Shown here piece by piece: positions 1-7,993 of a stretch of DNA of 27,976 nucleotides. The stretch is taken from contig JBBCJM010000008.1 of NCBI GenBank assembly GCA_037190175.1, positions 1 through 27,976 of the forward strand, read 5' to 3'. Each line of letters opens with the position of its first letter. Within the stretch, counting starts at the first letter, position 1. Position numbers and translations under genes: made by a program. The notes below the pieces were generated by a model, which worked only from the letters and a program-made list of their open reading frames with translations, had not been told where the DNA came from and ran no database searches. Origin of the DNA: JBBCJM01 sp037190175 (GTDB lineage Bacteria; Pseudomonadota; Alphaproteobacteria; Rhodobacterales; Rhodobacteraceae).

Positions 1-41
1 CCCCCTTGCCCGGCCCAACGCCCGCAGGCCGCAAGGCCGAG

Positions 42-59
42 GGGGGCGGGAGCGCCCCC
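42..59 (-). terminator. GC hairpin downstream of the tRNA-Asp pair
   Basis: A 7-bp perfect stem (42-48 with 53-59) closed by a four-base loop lies about 25 bases past the 3' end of the last tRNA-Asp. It has no T-tract on either strand, so termination is only suggested by position. The remaining left-edge sequence (1-41) holds only a small GGCC/GGCC inverted repeat and no gene that I can see. Confidence 0.3.
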
Positions 60-84
60 GGCGCCCGGATATCGGAAGGGAAAG

Positions 85-161
85 TGGCGCGGTTGACGGG
101 GCTCGAACCCGCGACCCCCGGCGTGACAGGCCGGTACTCTAACCGACTGAGCTACAACCGC
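85..161 (-). tRNA. tRNA-Asp (GTC), copy 2 of a tandem pair
   Basis: On the minus strand a 77-base cloverleaf starts GCGGTTG and ends CAACCGC, followed by discriminator G and an encoded CCA. The anticodon loop reads CTGTCAC, giving anticodon GTC for aspartate, and the T-arm carries the usual GGTTCGAGCCC-type sequence. It is base-for-base identical to the copy at 210-286 and follows it by 48 bases, so both are probably cut from one precursor made from the promoter at 323-351. Confidence 0.97.
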
Positions 162-209
162 GCATGGGTGGGCCGGAGCGGCCCCGACAACATCCGGCCG
201 GGCGGGCGG

Positions 210-286
210 TGGCGCGGTTGACGGGGCTCGAACCCGCGACCCCCGGCGTGACAGGCCGGTACTCTAACCGACTGAGCTACAACCGC
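210..286 (-). tRNA. tRNA-Asp (GTC), copy 1 of a tandem pair
   Basis: This is a 77-base minus-strand cloverleaf with a 7-bp acceptor stem (GCGGTTG/CAACCGC), anticodon GTC and an encoded CCA at 210-212. It is identical to the copy at 85-161. Being the promoter-proximal copy, it starts about 30 bases after the predicted transcription start. Two adjacent identical tRNA-Asp genes fit a gene-dosage role; I see no sign that the second copy is an attachment-site duplication. Confidence 0.97.
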
Positions 287-322
287 GTGACCCCGCCCGG
301 GCCCGGCCCGGATGTGGAGGGT

Positions 323-351
323 CAGATAGGCAAAGCGCCCGGCGGGGTCAA
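323..351 (-). promoter_or_regulatory. Sigma-70-type promoter for the tRNA-Asp pair
   Basis: Read on the minus strand, TTGACC (346-351) and TATCTG (323-328) are separated by exactly 17 bases. The start site would be near 316, about 30 bases before the first tRNA. The -35 box overlaps the stop codon of the small gene at 348-611, so promoter and coding end share bases. Confidence 0.6.
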
Positions 352-611
352 GCGGTATTCGTCGGCCCCCGCGCCCCGCCCCGCGGCGCCCGGCGGCGTT
401 CGACGATATGCGGGGTCACCTCGGCGCAGCTGTGGCAATAGGCCCGGGTCAGCGGCCGGCCCGTCCATTTCCAGCGCAAGCCGCCGCGGCTCCAGATGCT
501 TTCCGCCGTCTGGCAGCGGCCGCAGACCAGATGCCATTCGCGCGATTCGGCCTCGGCCGCCGCGCGCCAGCGGGCCGGCATCAACCGCAGCATCCAGTCG
601 CGCACCAGCAT
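348..611 (-). CDS. Small zinc-ribbon-like protein of unknown function
   Basis: This encodes 87 residues that I do not recognise as a named protein. Two cysteine pairs, Cys30-x2-Cys33 and Cys59-x2-Cys62, sit 25 residues apart with several tryptophans and basic residues between them, which resembles a compact zinc ribbon. The tail after residue 70 is arginine/glycine-rich and probably disordered. There is no signal peptide. A GGAGG ribosome site lies just upstream of the ATG at 611. The gene starts 51 bases after the pirin stop on the same strand, so the two are probably co-transcribed. Zinc binding is inferred from cysteine spacing only. Confidence 0.72.
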   Translation of the reverse strand: MLVRDWMLRLMPARWRAAAEAESREWHLVCGRCQTAESIWSRGGLRWKWTGRPLTRAYCHSCAEVTPHIVERRRAPRGGARGPTNTA

Positions 612-662
612 CGCCCGTCCTCCTCGGCCATCTATGCCAGAGACCCGGCCGCCGGTGAAGCC

Positions 663-1601
663 TCACCGCTCGGGCGCGGGGATCCATTCGCCGTCGTCCC
701 CCGGCGGCAGGCGGAAGCGGCCATGCGCCCAGTCGCCCGCCCGCCAGGCCTCCTTCGCCGCGTCGATCCGCTCGCGCGAGGAGGCGACGAAGTTCCACCA
801 GATATATCGCGGCCCCTCCATGGTCTGCCCGCCCAAGAGCATCAGCCGCGCGCCCCCGGGCCCGGCGCGCAGGCCGATCCGGTCGCCGGGGCGGAAGACC
901 AGCATCCGGCCGGCCTGAAAGGTCTCGCCCCCCACGCTCACCTCGCCCGACAGCACGTAGGCGCCGCGGTCCTCGTGGTCGTCGGGCAGCGGGATGGCCA
1001 CGCCCGGCTCCAGCACCGCGTCGGCATAGAAGACCTCGAAGGGCATTGGCACCGGCGCGCGCTCGCCCCAGGCCTGCCCGAGGATCAGCCGCACCTTCTT
1101 GCCCTCGCCCTCCAGCGCCGGCAGGCTGGCCCTGGGCGCGTGCACGAAGGCCGCCGGGTCGTCCTCGTTGCCCACCGGCAGGGCGAGCCAGGTCTGCAGG
1201 CCATAGAGCGTCAGCGGCGCCGCCCGCGCCGGGCCATCGGTGCGCTCGGAATGGGTGATCCCCTGCCCCGCCAGCATCCAGTTGACCGCCCCGGGCTCGA
1301 TCCACTGGTCGGTGCCCAGCGAGTCGCGGTGATGGATCCGCCCCTGCATCAGGTAGGTCACCGTGCCCAGCCCGATATGCGGATGCGCCCGCACGTCCAT
1401 CCCCTGCCCGGTCAGGAACTCGGCCGGGCCGAACTGGTCGAAGAAGATGAAGGGCCCCACCATCTGCCGCGCCGAGGAGGGCAGCGCCCGGCGCACCTCG
1501 AACCCGCCGAGGTCGCGGGCGCGGGGCACGATCACCGTCTCGATCGCGTCGACGGCATCGCCGAGGGGGATGTCGGGGTCCAGCGCGGGGTTCCAGCTCA
1601 T
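663..1601 (-). CDS. Pirin family protein
   Basis: This 312-residue cupin protein belongs to the pirin family, whose members bind a metal in the N-terminal barrel and have been linked to quercetin dioxygenase activity or to regulation of metabolic enzymes. The N-terminal half shows the conserved run with RAHPHIG and the later HHRDSLG and GITHSER stretches, which supply the histidines and glutamate that bind metal in this family. Length is normal for bacterial pirins (about 230-320). The ATG at 1601 has GGAGG six bases upstream. It lies upstream of the small zinc-ribbon-like gene in the same direction. The true substrate cannot be told from sequence. Confidence 0.93.
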   Translation of the reverse strand: MSWNPALDPDIPLGDAVDAIETVIVPRARDLGGFEVRRALPSSARQMVGPFIFFDQFGPAEFLTGQGMDVRAHPHIGLGTVTYLMQGRIHHRDSLGTDQWIEPGAVNWMLAGQGITHSERTDGPARAAPLTLYGLQTWLALPVGNEDDPAAFVHAPRASLPALEGEGKKVRLILGQAWGERAPVPMPFEVFYADAVLEPGVAIPLPDDHEDRGAYVLSGEVSVGGETFQAGRMLVFRPGDRIGLRAGPGGARLMLLGGQTMEGPRYIWWNFVASSRERIDAAKEAWRAGDWAHGRFRLPPGDDGEWIPAPER

Positions 1602-1866
1602 GGCTCGCCTCCGGGGTTGGGGATGGCGACCAAGCTAGGCGCGGCGGCGGCGCCTGTCATCCCGGCCCTGGCGCACGGGTCCTGTGCGCGAGGGGAGGCG
1701 GAGGCCCGCCTGCAACCCCGCCTGCCGCCCCGTCATCCGCGCCCGGCAGCTTCCCGCACGCCGGAAAAGCCGGTTCCGGCAGGTCCTTGCGCACGCTCCG
1801 GGCAGGGCGGAGCCGGGCCGCGGGGAGCGGCGTTCTTCACCCGTCCAAGACGAAAAGGAGAGGACC

Positions 1867-2352
1867 ATGCGAGTATTCGCCCCTGCCACCCTGATCGCCT
1901 CCGCGCTCCTGCTGGGGGCCCCGGCCTTTGCGCAGACCGCGCCCAGCACCGATCCGCTGCCGCCGGCGACCGACGCGGTTCCGCCCGTGGTGCCGCCCGT
2001 GGTGCCGGATGCGAGCGCCAACCTGGGCGTCGATATCACCCCGCCCGAAGGGTACACCCCGGTGACCGACTGGGCCGCGGTGACCACCGACGAGCTTGAC
2101 GGCGCCACCGTGATGGCGGCCGGCGACACCAATGTCGGCAGCATCTCGGACGTGGAACTGTCCGCGGACGGGCAGGTCTCGGCGGTGATCGTCGACATCG
2201 GCGGCTTCCTGGGGATGGGCGCCCATACGGTGCGGCTGACGCCCGACGAGGTGCACATCTTCCGTAACGCCGAGGCTGACGTGATCGCCTACGTGAACAT
2301 GGACGAAGAGGCGCTGCGGGCGATCCCGGAATACACTCCGACCTCCGGCTGA
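1867..2352 (+). CDS. Exported PRC-barrel domain protein
   Basis: This is a 161-residue protein with a clear signal peptide: a short basic start, a hydrophobic stretch (roughly residues 6-18) and an AFAQ cleavage region near residue 20. A Pro/Val-rich linker with the repeat VPPVVP follows. The C-terminal half (about residues 70-155) looks like a PRC-barrel: an element resembling GDTNVGSISDVELSADGQV, then a hydrophobic strand and a short helical end. Such exported PRC-barrel proteins are frequent in Rhodobacteraceae, but their function is not settled. I chose ATG 1867 because AAGGAG stands six bases before it and because the signal peptide begins there. It is followed by a strong terminator. 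The 265 bases upstream (1602-1866) hold no gene. Confidence 0.85.
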   Translation: MRVFAPATLIASALLLGAPAFAQTAPSTDPLPPATDAVPPVVPPVVPDASANLGVDITPPEGYTPVTDWAAVTTDELDGATVMAAGDTNVGSISDVELSADGQVSAVIVDIGGFLGMGAHTVRLTPDEVHIFRNAEADVIAYVNMDEEALRAIPEYTPTSG

Positions 2353-2373
2353 CGCCCCTTGACATGACCGCGG

Positions 2374-2397
2374 AAGGCCCGGCGAAAGCCGGGCCTT
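2374..2397 (+). terminator. Intrinsic terminator after the PRC-barrel gene
   Basis: A 10-bp perfect stem (AAGGCCCGGC with GCCGGGCCTT) is closed by a GAAA tetraloop and runs into TTTT on the plus strand, 21 bases after the stop at 2352. It also separates this gene from the convergent small gene ending at 2420. Confidence 0.9.
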
Positions 2398-2419
2398 TTG
2401 CCATGGCATTTCCCGAAAC

Positions 2420-2635
2420 CTAAACCGCCCCCCTCACCGCCGCCTCGATCTTGTCCCGGTGGGTGCGGTGCTGGGCGAGGGTGGCGTTGAACAGGGCCAG
2501 GAGCGCCTCGGCCTCGGCGGCGGACTGGTTGCGCAGGCGGAGGCGGCTGACCAGTTCCTCCTGCATGGCGACGTGTCGTTCGCCCTCGGCCACATGCCGG
2601 TTCGCCATGTCGAGATCGCTCTGGGTATAGGTCAT
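2420..2635 (-). CDS. Small helical protein of unknown function
   Basis: This encodes 71 residues that I do not recognise. The sequence is charged and leucine/alanine-rich, with almost no helix breakers, so it is probably one or two long helices or a short coiled coil. There is no signal peptide, cysteine or metal motif. The ATG at 2635 was chosen over upstream starts because the upstream frame reads as low-quality Arg/Gly/Pro sequence that overlaps the leader of the divergent cheB gene. It converges on the PRC-barrel gene and diverges from cheB. Confidence 0.6.
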   Translation of the reverse strand: MTYTQSDLDMANRHVAEGERHVAMQEELVSRLRLRNQSAAEAEALLALFNATLAQHRTHRDKIEAAVRGAV

Positions 2636-2772
2636 GGCGGCAGCATATGCCGCCGCAACGGCCTTGTCGCGGCCAATTCCTGCCCCGATGCGCGCCGGCG
2701 GCGGAAAGCGGGGAACCGCCCGCCGCCTTTCCCGTTGTCCGCACAGGTTCCCGCACCCGAGGAGGCGATGCC

Positions 2773-3837
2773 TTGGCACCGGCCAATCGCGATCTCGTGG
2801 TGATCGGCGGCTCGGCGGGCGCGTCGGGGCCGCTCAAGCACATCCTGGCGGCGCTGCCCTCGGGCCTTCCGGCCGCGGTGGCGGTCGTCCTGCACATCCC
2901 CGCCAACAGCACCGGGATCCTGATGACGGTGGCCTCGGCGGTCTCGGCCCTGCGGGTCAAGCACGCCGAGGAGGGCGAGGAACTGCTGCACGGCCAGGTC
3001 TACCTCGCGCCGCCCGACCGCCACCTGCTGGTCCTCGACGGGCGGATCCGCCTGGGCACCGGGCCGCGCGAGAACCTGGTGCGCCCGGCCATCGACCCGC
3101 TGTTCCGCTCGGCCGCGCTGTCGCATGGCCCCCGGGCCATCGGCGTCATCCTCAGCGGGATGCTGAACGACGGCGCCTCGGGCCTGGCCGCGATCAAGCG
3201 CTGCGGCGGCATGGCGCTGGTCCAGACGCCGCACGACGCCGAGGCCAGCGAGATGCCGCTGGCCGCGCTGGAGGCCTCGCCGGTGGACCGCAGCGCCCAT
3301 GCCGCCGACCTCGCCGCCGCCATCCGCGAGATGGTGGCCCAGCCGGCGCCGCCCGCCCGGCCCCCGCCGCTCGACCTCCTGCTGGACGTGGAGATCGCCG
3401 CCGGCGACCGGATCGACCGCGAGGCCTTCGCCGGAACCTCGAAGCCCACGGTGCTGACCTGCCCCGACTGCGGCGGGGTGCTGTCCGAGATCGACGACGA
3501 CAGGCCGCTGCGCTTCCGCTGCCAGGTGGGCCATGCCTTCAGCGCCAAGGCGCTGCTGGCCGAGAAGGAGCCGCAGGTGGACGAGGCGATGCGGGTGGCG
3601 CTGCGGATCGTGGAGGAGCGCGCCTCGCTGGTCGCCCGCATGGGGAAGGAGGCCGCGGCGACCGGCCGGACGCATATGGCCGACATGTACGAGCGGCGGG
3701 CGGCGGAGTACCGCGCGCACGCCGAGACCCTGCGCCAGGCCGTGCTGTGGCAGATGGAAAGCCGGTACGGGGCCGAGAAGAATGGCGGCGTGGTGGAGAC
3801 GGAAGTCCGTGGCCCAGCCGAATCCGGGAAGCTATAA
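2773..3837 (+). CDS. CheB-type protein-glutamate methylesterase, TTG start
   Basis: This 354-residue protein has a CheB methylesterase domain over about residues 6-190 and no N-terminal receiver domain. The catalytic triad is present: Ser14 in GGSAG, His41 in VVLHIPAN and Asp133 in GMLNDGASG. CheB enzymes hydrolyse glutamyl methyl esters on chemoreceptors. The C-terminal part (about 225-345) has CPDC (Cys230, Cys233) and RCQVGH (Cys250, His254), a likely zinc knuckle, then a long helix. The TTG at 2773 is preferred because GGAGG lies seven bases upstream and the CheB fold begins directly after it. The large sensor gene starts 33 bases downstream. Without a receiver domain, activity must be controlled otherwise, possibly by the neighbouring sensor. 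Confidence 0.9.
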   Translation: MAPANRDLVVIGGSAGASGPLKHILAALPSGLPAAVAVVLHIPANSTGILMTVASAVSALRVKHAEEGEELLHGQVYLAPPDRHLLVLDGRIRLGTGPRENLVRPAIDPLFRSAALSHGPRAIGVILSGMLNDGASGLAAIKRCGGMALVQTPHDAEASEMPLAALEASPVDRSAHAADLAAAIREMVAQPAPPARPPPLDLLLDVEIAAGDRIDREAFAGTSKPTVLTCPDCGGVLSEIDDDRPLRFRCQVGHAFSAKALLAEKEPQVDEAMRVALRIVEERASLVARMGKEAAATGRTHMADMYERRAAEYRAHAETLRQAVLWQMESRYGAEKNGGVVETEVRGPAESGKL

Positions 3838-3870
3838 GTCCCTGGGGGTCCGCGAAGGGTGGGGGCAGGA

Positions 3871-6800
3871 ATGACCGAGGAAACGGACCACGACGATCCG
3901 CCGCGCAAGCGCCGGACCAGGCCCGACGCCGGCGATTCCGCGCTGCGGGGGGTGGTGGGCGTCGGCGCCACCGCGGCGTCGGAGAGCCTGGCCCGGCTGA
4001 TCGCCGAGATGGCGGGACGGCTGGGCCCCCTCGCGATGGTCGTGGTGCTGCAGCAGCGCGGGGATCTGGGCAGGGAGGGCCTTGCGCGGCTGACGGAGGC
4101 GGCGGGCGGCACCCTGCATCCGGTCAAGGACCGCCTGGCCCTGGAGCCCGGCGGCATCTACCTGGCGCCCGGGCGCGCCACGGTCACCCTGCGCGACGGC
4201 AGGCTGCGGGTGCGGACGGCGCAGGAGCCGGCGGGGGAGCGGGGCTCCATCGACAGCTTCTTCGTGTCGCTGGCCGAGGACCAGCGGGAAGGCGCCATCG
4301 GCATCGTGCTGCGGGGCGTGGCCAGCGGCGACGGCACCCTGGGCGTCACCGCGATCAAGGAGGCCGGGGGCTTCACCCTGGCCGAACGCGCCCCGGCCGG
4401 CCAGGACGAGGACCATCAGGACCAGTCGCCCCGCTCGGCCGCGGCCATCGCCGACTTCCTGGGCTCGGCGGAGGATCTGGCCCGGCGTGCGACCGGGCAC
4501 CAGCTGAAGCGCAGCCGCGAACAGGCCAGCCGCAGCTTCGAGGACATGGTGACCGCCGCCGCGCCGCAGCTGAAGAAGATCGCCACCGTGCTGCGCAACC
4601 GCACCGGGCACGACTTCCACGGCTACAAGCACAACACCTTCTTCCGGCGCGTGCAGCGGCGGATGCAGGTCACCCAGTCGGACACAATGGAAGGCTATCT
4701 CCAGATCCTGCGCGCCGAACCCGACGAGGCCACGAACCTTTTCAACGACCTGTTGATCGGGGTCACGCATTTCTTCCGCGACCAGAGGGAATTCCAGGCG
4801 CTGGAGCGCGAGGTGGTCCCGCGGCTGTTCGACGGCAAGGGGCCGGGCGACCACATCCGGGTCTGGGTGCTGGGCTGCGCCACGGGCGAGGAAGCCTATT
4901 CGCTGGCAATCCTGCTGCGCGAGCATCTGGCCAAGGTGGATTCCGTACCGCACGTCCAGATCTTCGCCACCGACATCGACAACCGGGCGCTGGCCCAGGC
5001 GCGGGTCGGCCGCTATCCCGCCTCGGCGGTGCGGGAGGTTCCGCCCGAACGGCTGGCGCGCTGGTTCGTGAAGGAGGGCGACACCTACTGCATCGTCAAG
5101 GAACTGCGCGAGATGTGCATCTTCTCGCAGCACAACCTGGTCAAGGACGCGCCCTTCTCGCGGCTGGACCTGATCTCCTGCCGCAACCTGCTGATCTACC
5201 TGAACGCCGAGTTGCAGAACCGGGTCATCCCGCTGTTCCACTTCGCGCTGCGGCCCGGCGGGTTCCTGTTCCTGGGCAATTCCGAGAACGTCTCGCGCCA
5301 CGGCAAGCTCTTTGCCCCCGTGGACCGGCGCTTCCGCATCTTCCGCCAGATCGAGACGCTGAACCGCGTGCTGCCGGAGTTTCCGCTATCGACCTCCTCG
5401 GGCATCCGCCAGCCGATGGACGCCCCGGCCATCCCTCGCCCGGCGTTCAACAACAGCTCGGTGGTCACCAAGCAGGCCGAGCGGATCATGGAACGCTACG
5501 CCCCGGCCTATCTGATCCTGGACGAGAACCACGACGTGCTGCATTTCTCGGGCCGCACCGGGCGCTATCTCGACCCGCCGACGGGGGTGGCCAGCCTGAA
5601 CGTCTTCAACCTGATCCACCGCGACCTGCGGATGGACCTGCGCGCCGCGCTGCTGAAGATCGAGGCCGACAACCAGCCGGTGCGGATCAACGGCCTTCGG
5701 GTGGGGCAGAACGGCAAGACCATGTTCGTCACCCTGTCCATCGAGCCCATCGACGGCGGCGTCGGCCACCCGCGGCGCTTCGCGGTGATCCTGCAGGACG
5801 GGCACGTGGTCTCGGACGAGGACGAGGCGCACCAGTTCGCCTCCGCCCGCCTGGGCAGCGCCGAGGACGAGCACGTCCGCCGGCTGGAGGAGGAGCTGCG
5901 GATCACCCGCGAGCGGTTGCAGGCCACCATCGAGGAACTGGAAAGCACCAACGAGGAGCTGAAGGCGTCGAACGAGGAATACCAGTCGGTCAACGAGGAG
6001 CTGCAATCCTCCAACGAGGAGCTGGAGACCTCCAAGGAGGAGCTGCAATCGCTGAACGAGGAGCTCCAGACCGTCAACGGCGAGCTGGCGCATAGGGTGG
6101 AGGAACTGGCCCGCGCCAACTCGGACCTGAAGAACCTGCTGGAAAGCACCCAGATCGCCACGGTGTTCCTGGACAACGAGCTGAAGATCAAGAGCTTCAC
6201 CCCCGCGATCACCGACATCCTGCACCTGATCGACAGCGACGTGGGCCGCCCCATCCACCACATCGCCAGGAAGATCACCTACGACGACCTGGAGGGCGAC
6301 GCGCGCCGGGTGATCCGCACGCTTTCCACCATCGAGCGCGAGACGGCGAGCTCGCAGTCCGGCGCGCGCTTCCTGACCCGCATCCTGCCCTACCGCAGCG
6401 TCGACAACGTGATCGACGGGGTGGTGATCACCTTCCTGGACGTGACCCCGCTGTCGCGTGCCGAACAGCGGCTGCGCGAGAGCGAGGCCCGCCTGCGCTC
6501 GGTGGTCGAGGGCATCCCGCAGCTGGTCTGGCGCGCGGTCGACGGCGGCCAGTGGACCTGGTCGAGCCCGCAGTGGAAGTCCTTCACCGGGCAGAACGAG
6601 GACGCCTCGCTGGGCTTCGGCTGGCTGGAGGTGGTGCATCCCGACGACCGCAAGCCGGTGCAGGACGCCTGGGCGGCGGCGGTGGAAACCGGCCGGCTGG
6701 ACGTGGACCACCGGCTGTGGAACGCCGCGGCCGAAGACTACCGCAGCGTCCGGCTGCGGGCGAGCCCGGTCAGGAACGAGGCCGGCCAGCCCGTGGAATG

Positions 6801-7476
6801 GTTCGGCACCGCGACGGACGTGAACGAGCTTCTGCTGCTGCAGCAGCGCCAGGAGATCCTGCTGCACGAATTGCAGCACCGGGTGCGCAACATCCTGGCG
6901 CTGATGCGCTCCATCGCCAGCCGCACCGCGCTGAGCAGCGAGACGGTGCAGGACTACGAGCGCGAGCTGGACGGCCGGATCAGCGCCATGGCGCGGACCC
7001 ACAACGTCCTGACCAGCGCGCCCGGCGCCCGGCTGGGCCTTTCGGAGCTGTTCCGGAACGAGCTGACCGCGGACGGGGGCGAGACCGCCGGCGACATCTC
7101 GATCGCCGGGCCGCCGGTCACCCTGTCGGGCAAGGCCGCCGAAACGCTGAGCCTCGCCATCCACGAACTCGCGACCAATGCCGCGAAGTACGGGGCGCTG
7201 GCCTCCTCCGCCGGGCGGGTGGACGTGTCCTGGCGGATCGACCGCGGCAGGCTGCTGATCTCCTGGATCGAGACGGGCGTGGCGGTCGAGCCGCCCCGGC
7301 GCCGCGGCTTCGGCTCGGACCTGATCGAAAAGGTGGTTCCCTACGAATTCGGGGGAACAGGCCGGCTCGATTTCGGTTCGGACGGGGTGCGCTGCGAGAT
7401 CGAGCTGCCGCTGTCGGAGGACGTGCGGCAGGAACCGGATGATCGGACCGACGGAGATGGGCCGGGACCAAGCTGA
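3871..7476 (+). CDS. Degenerate CheB / CheR / PAS / HWE histidine kinase fusion
   Basis: This is a 1201-residue cytosolic multidomain protein. Residues about 25-175 align by eye with CheB, but the active-site Ser is Thr34 (VGATAA) and the His is Gln61, with only Asp154 kept, so esterase activity is unlikely. Residues about 222-490 are CheR: the SAM-binding motif GCATGEEAYS (about 335-344) and SCRNLLIYL are intact. A PAS-like segment follows (about 530-645), then a Glu/Asn-rich coiled coil (about 665-755) with repeated NEEL units, a CheR-associated PAS (760-870) and a second PAS (870-985). The end is an HWE kinase: the His-box has HRVRN with His1003, then the N-box HELATNAAKYGAL and the WIETG motif. 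ATG 3871 was chosen over GTG 3859 because of the G-rich site before it. It overlaps the response-regulator gene by 38 bases. Confidence 0.92.
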   Translation: MTEETDHDDPPRKRRTRPDAGDSALRGVVGVGATAASESLARLIAEMAGRLGPLAMVVVLQQRGDLGREGLARLTEAAGGTLHPVKDRLALEPGGIYLAPGRATVTLRDGRLRVRTAQEPAGERGSIDSFFVSLAEDQREGAIGIVLRGVASGDGTLGVTAIKEAGGFTLAERAPAGQDEDHQDQSPRSAAAIADFLGSAEDLARRATGHQLKRSREQASRSFEDMVTAAAPQLKKIATVLRNRTGHDFHGYKHNTFFRRVQRRMQVTQSDTMEGYLQILRAEPDEATNLFNDLLIGVTHFFRDQREFQALEREVVPRLFDGKGPGDHIRVWVLGCATGEEAYSLAILLREHLAKVDSVPHVQIFATDIDNRALAQARVGRYPASAVREVPPERLARWFVKEGDTYCIVKELREMCIFSQHNLVKDAPFSRLDLISCRNLLIYLNAELQNRVIPLFHFALRPGGFLFLGNSENVSRHGKLFAPVDRRFRIFRQIETLNRVLPEFPLSTSSGIRQPMDAPAIPRPAFNNSSVVTKQAERIMERYAPAYLILDENHDVLHFSGRTGRYLDPPTGVASLNVFNLIHRDLRMDLRAALLKIEADNQPVRINGLRVGQNGKTMFVTLSIEPIDGGVGHPRRFAVILQDGHVVSDEDEAHQFASARLGSAEDEHVRRLEEELRITRERLQATIEELESTNEELKASNEEYQSVNEELQSSNEELETSKEELQSLNEELQTVNGELAHRVEELARANSDLKNLLESTQIATVFLDNELKIKSFTPAITDILHLIDSDVGRPIHHIARKITYDDLEGDARRVIRTLSTIERETASSQSGARFLTRILPYRSVDNVIDGVVITFLDVTPLSRAEQRLRESEARLRSVVEGIPQLVWRAVDGGQWTWSSPQWKSFTGQNEDASLGFGWLEVVHPDDRKPVQDAWAAAVETGRLDVDHRLWNAAAEDYRSVRLRASPVRNEAGQPVEWFGTATDVNELLLLQQRQEILLHELQHRVRNILALMRSIASRTALSSETVQDYERELDGRISAMARTHNVLTSAPGARLGLSELFRNELTADGGETAGDISIAGPPVTLSGKAAETLSLAIHELATNAAKYGALASSAGRVDVSWRIDRGRLLISWIETGVAVEPPRRRGFGSDLIEKVVPYEFGGTGRLDFGSDGVRCEIELPLSEDVRQEPDDRTDGDGPGPS

Positions 7477-7855
7477 CGCGGAGGGCAGGCTCGCCGGATG
7501 CCGCATCCTGGTGGTGGAGGACGACTACTTCATCGCGGAGGACCTGTGCGACTGCCTGCGCAGGGAGGGCGCCGAGATCGTCGGCCCCGCCGGCACCGTC
7601 GAGACCGCCCTGCGGCTGGCCCGTCAGGCCGAGGCGCTCGACTGCGCCGTGCTGGACCTGAACCTGAGCGGAAACCCGGTGGACGAGGTGGCCCGCACGC
7701 TGGCCCGCCGCTCGGTCGGCCTGCTGTTCGCCACCGGATACCAGACCGGCGGCATCGCCGCGGAATTCGCGGGCGTGCCGCGCCTGACCAAGCCGGTCGA
7801 CCGCCGGCAACTGGTCGACCTGATCCGCCGGCAGGTCGGCGCGGATGGGCAGTGA
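7439..7855 (+). CDS. Single-domain response regulator
   Basis: This is a 138-residue receiver domain with no output domain. It shows the acidic pair in VVEDDYF, the phospho-acceptor Asp in AVLDLNLSG, the conserved Thr in LFATGYQ and Lys in LTKPV. It overlaps the end of the HWE kinase gene by 38 bases, so it is very probably translated with it and is the natural phosphate acceptor. HWE kinases are often paired with such stand-alone receivers. An ATG at 7457 is an alternative start that would remove six residues without touching the domain; I kept 7439, which has AGGAA four bases upstream. Confidence 0.93.
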   Translation: MIGPTEMGRDQADAEGRLAGCRILVVEDDYFIAEDLCDCLRREGAEIVGPAGTVETALRLARQAEALDCAVLDLNLSGNPVDEVARTLARRSVGLLFATGYQTGGIAAEFAGVPRLTKPVDRRQLVDLIRRQVGADGQ

Positions 7856-7943
7856 ACGGCGTTGGGCGATTGCCCCACCCGGTGGATAGGCGGAAATCCG
7901 CCTGGTCCGCTTGCCTGTCACGAAAAACAACCCCAGATTGTAT

Positions 7944-7981
7944 GTTGGGGGCATGGCGCGGCGTTGGGGGCATGGCGCGGC
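7944..7981. repeat. Perfect 19-bp tandem duplication
   Basis: The 19-base unit GTTGGGGGCATGGCGCGGC occurs twice in direct succession (7944-7962 and 7963-7981) with no mismatch. It sits immediately before the AAGGAGG ribosome site of the gene at 7994. The DNA before it (7918-7946) is unusually AT-rich for this window and may hold the promoter. A short 6-bp stem with an AAAT loop at 7888-7903 follows the response regulator. Confidence 0.9.
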
Positions 7982-7993
7982 AAGGAGGCCGGC

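Noticed and set aside
85..286. The two identical tRNA-Asp copies as attachment-site repeats of an inserted element
   Set aside because: Both are complete, only 48 bases apart, and nothing lies between them; a simple tandem tRNA pair explains this.
2634..6095. Very long plus-strand open frame over the CheB and sensor genes
   Set aside because: It is the shifted frame of two clearly homologous genes. Its translation is Arg/Gly/Pro-rich without any motif, as expected from GC-rich shadow frames.
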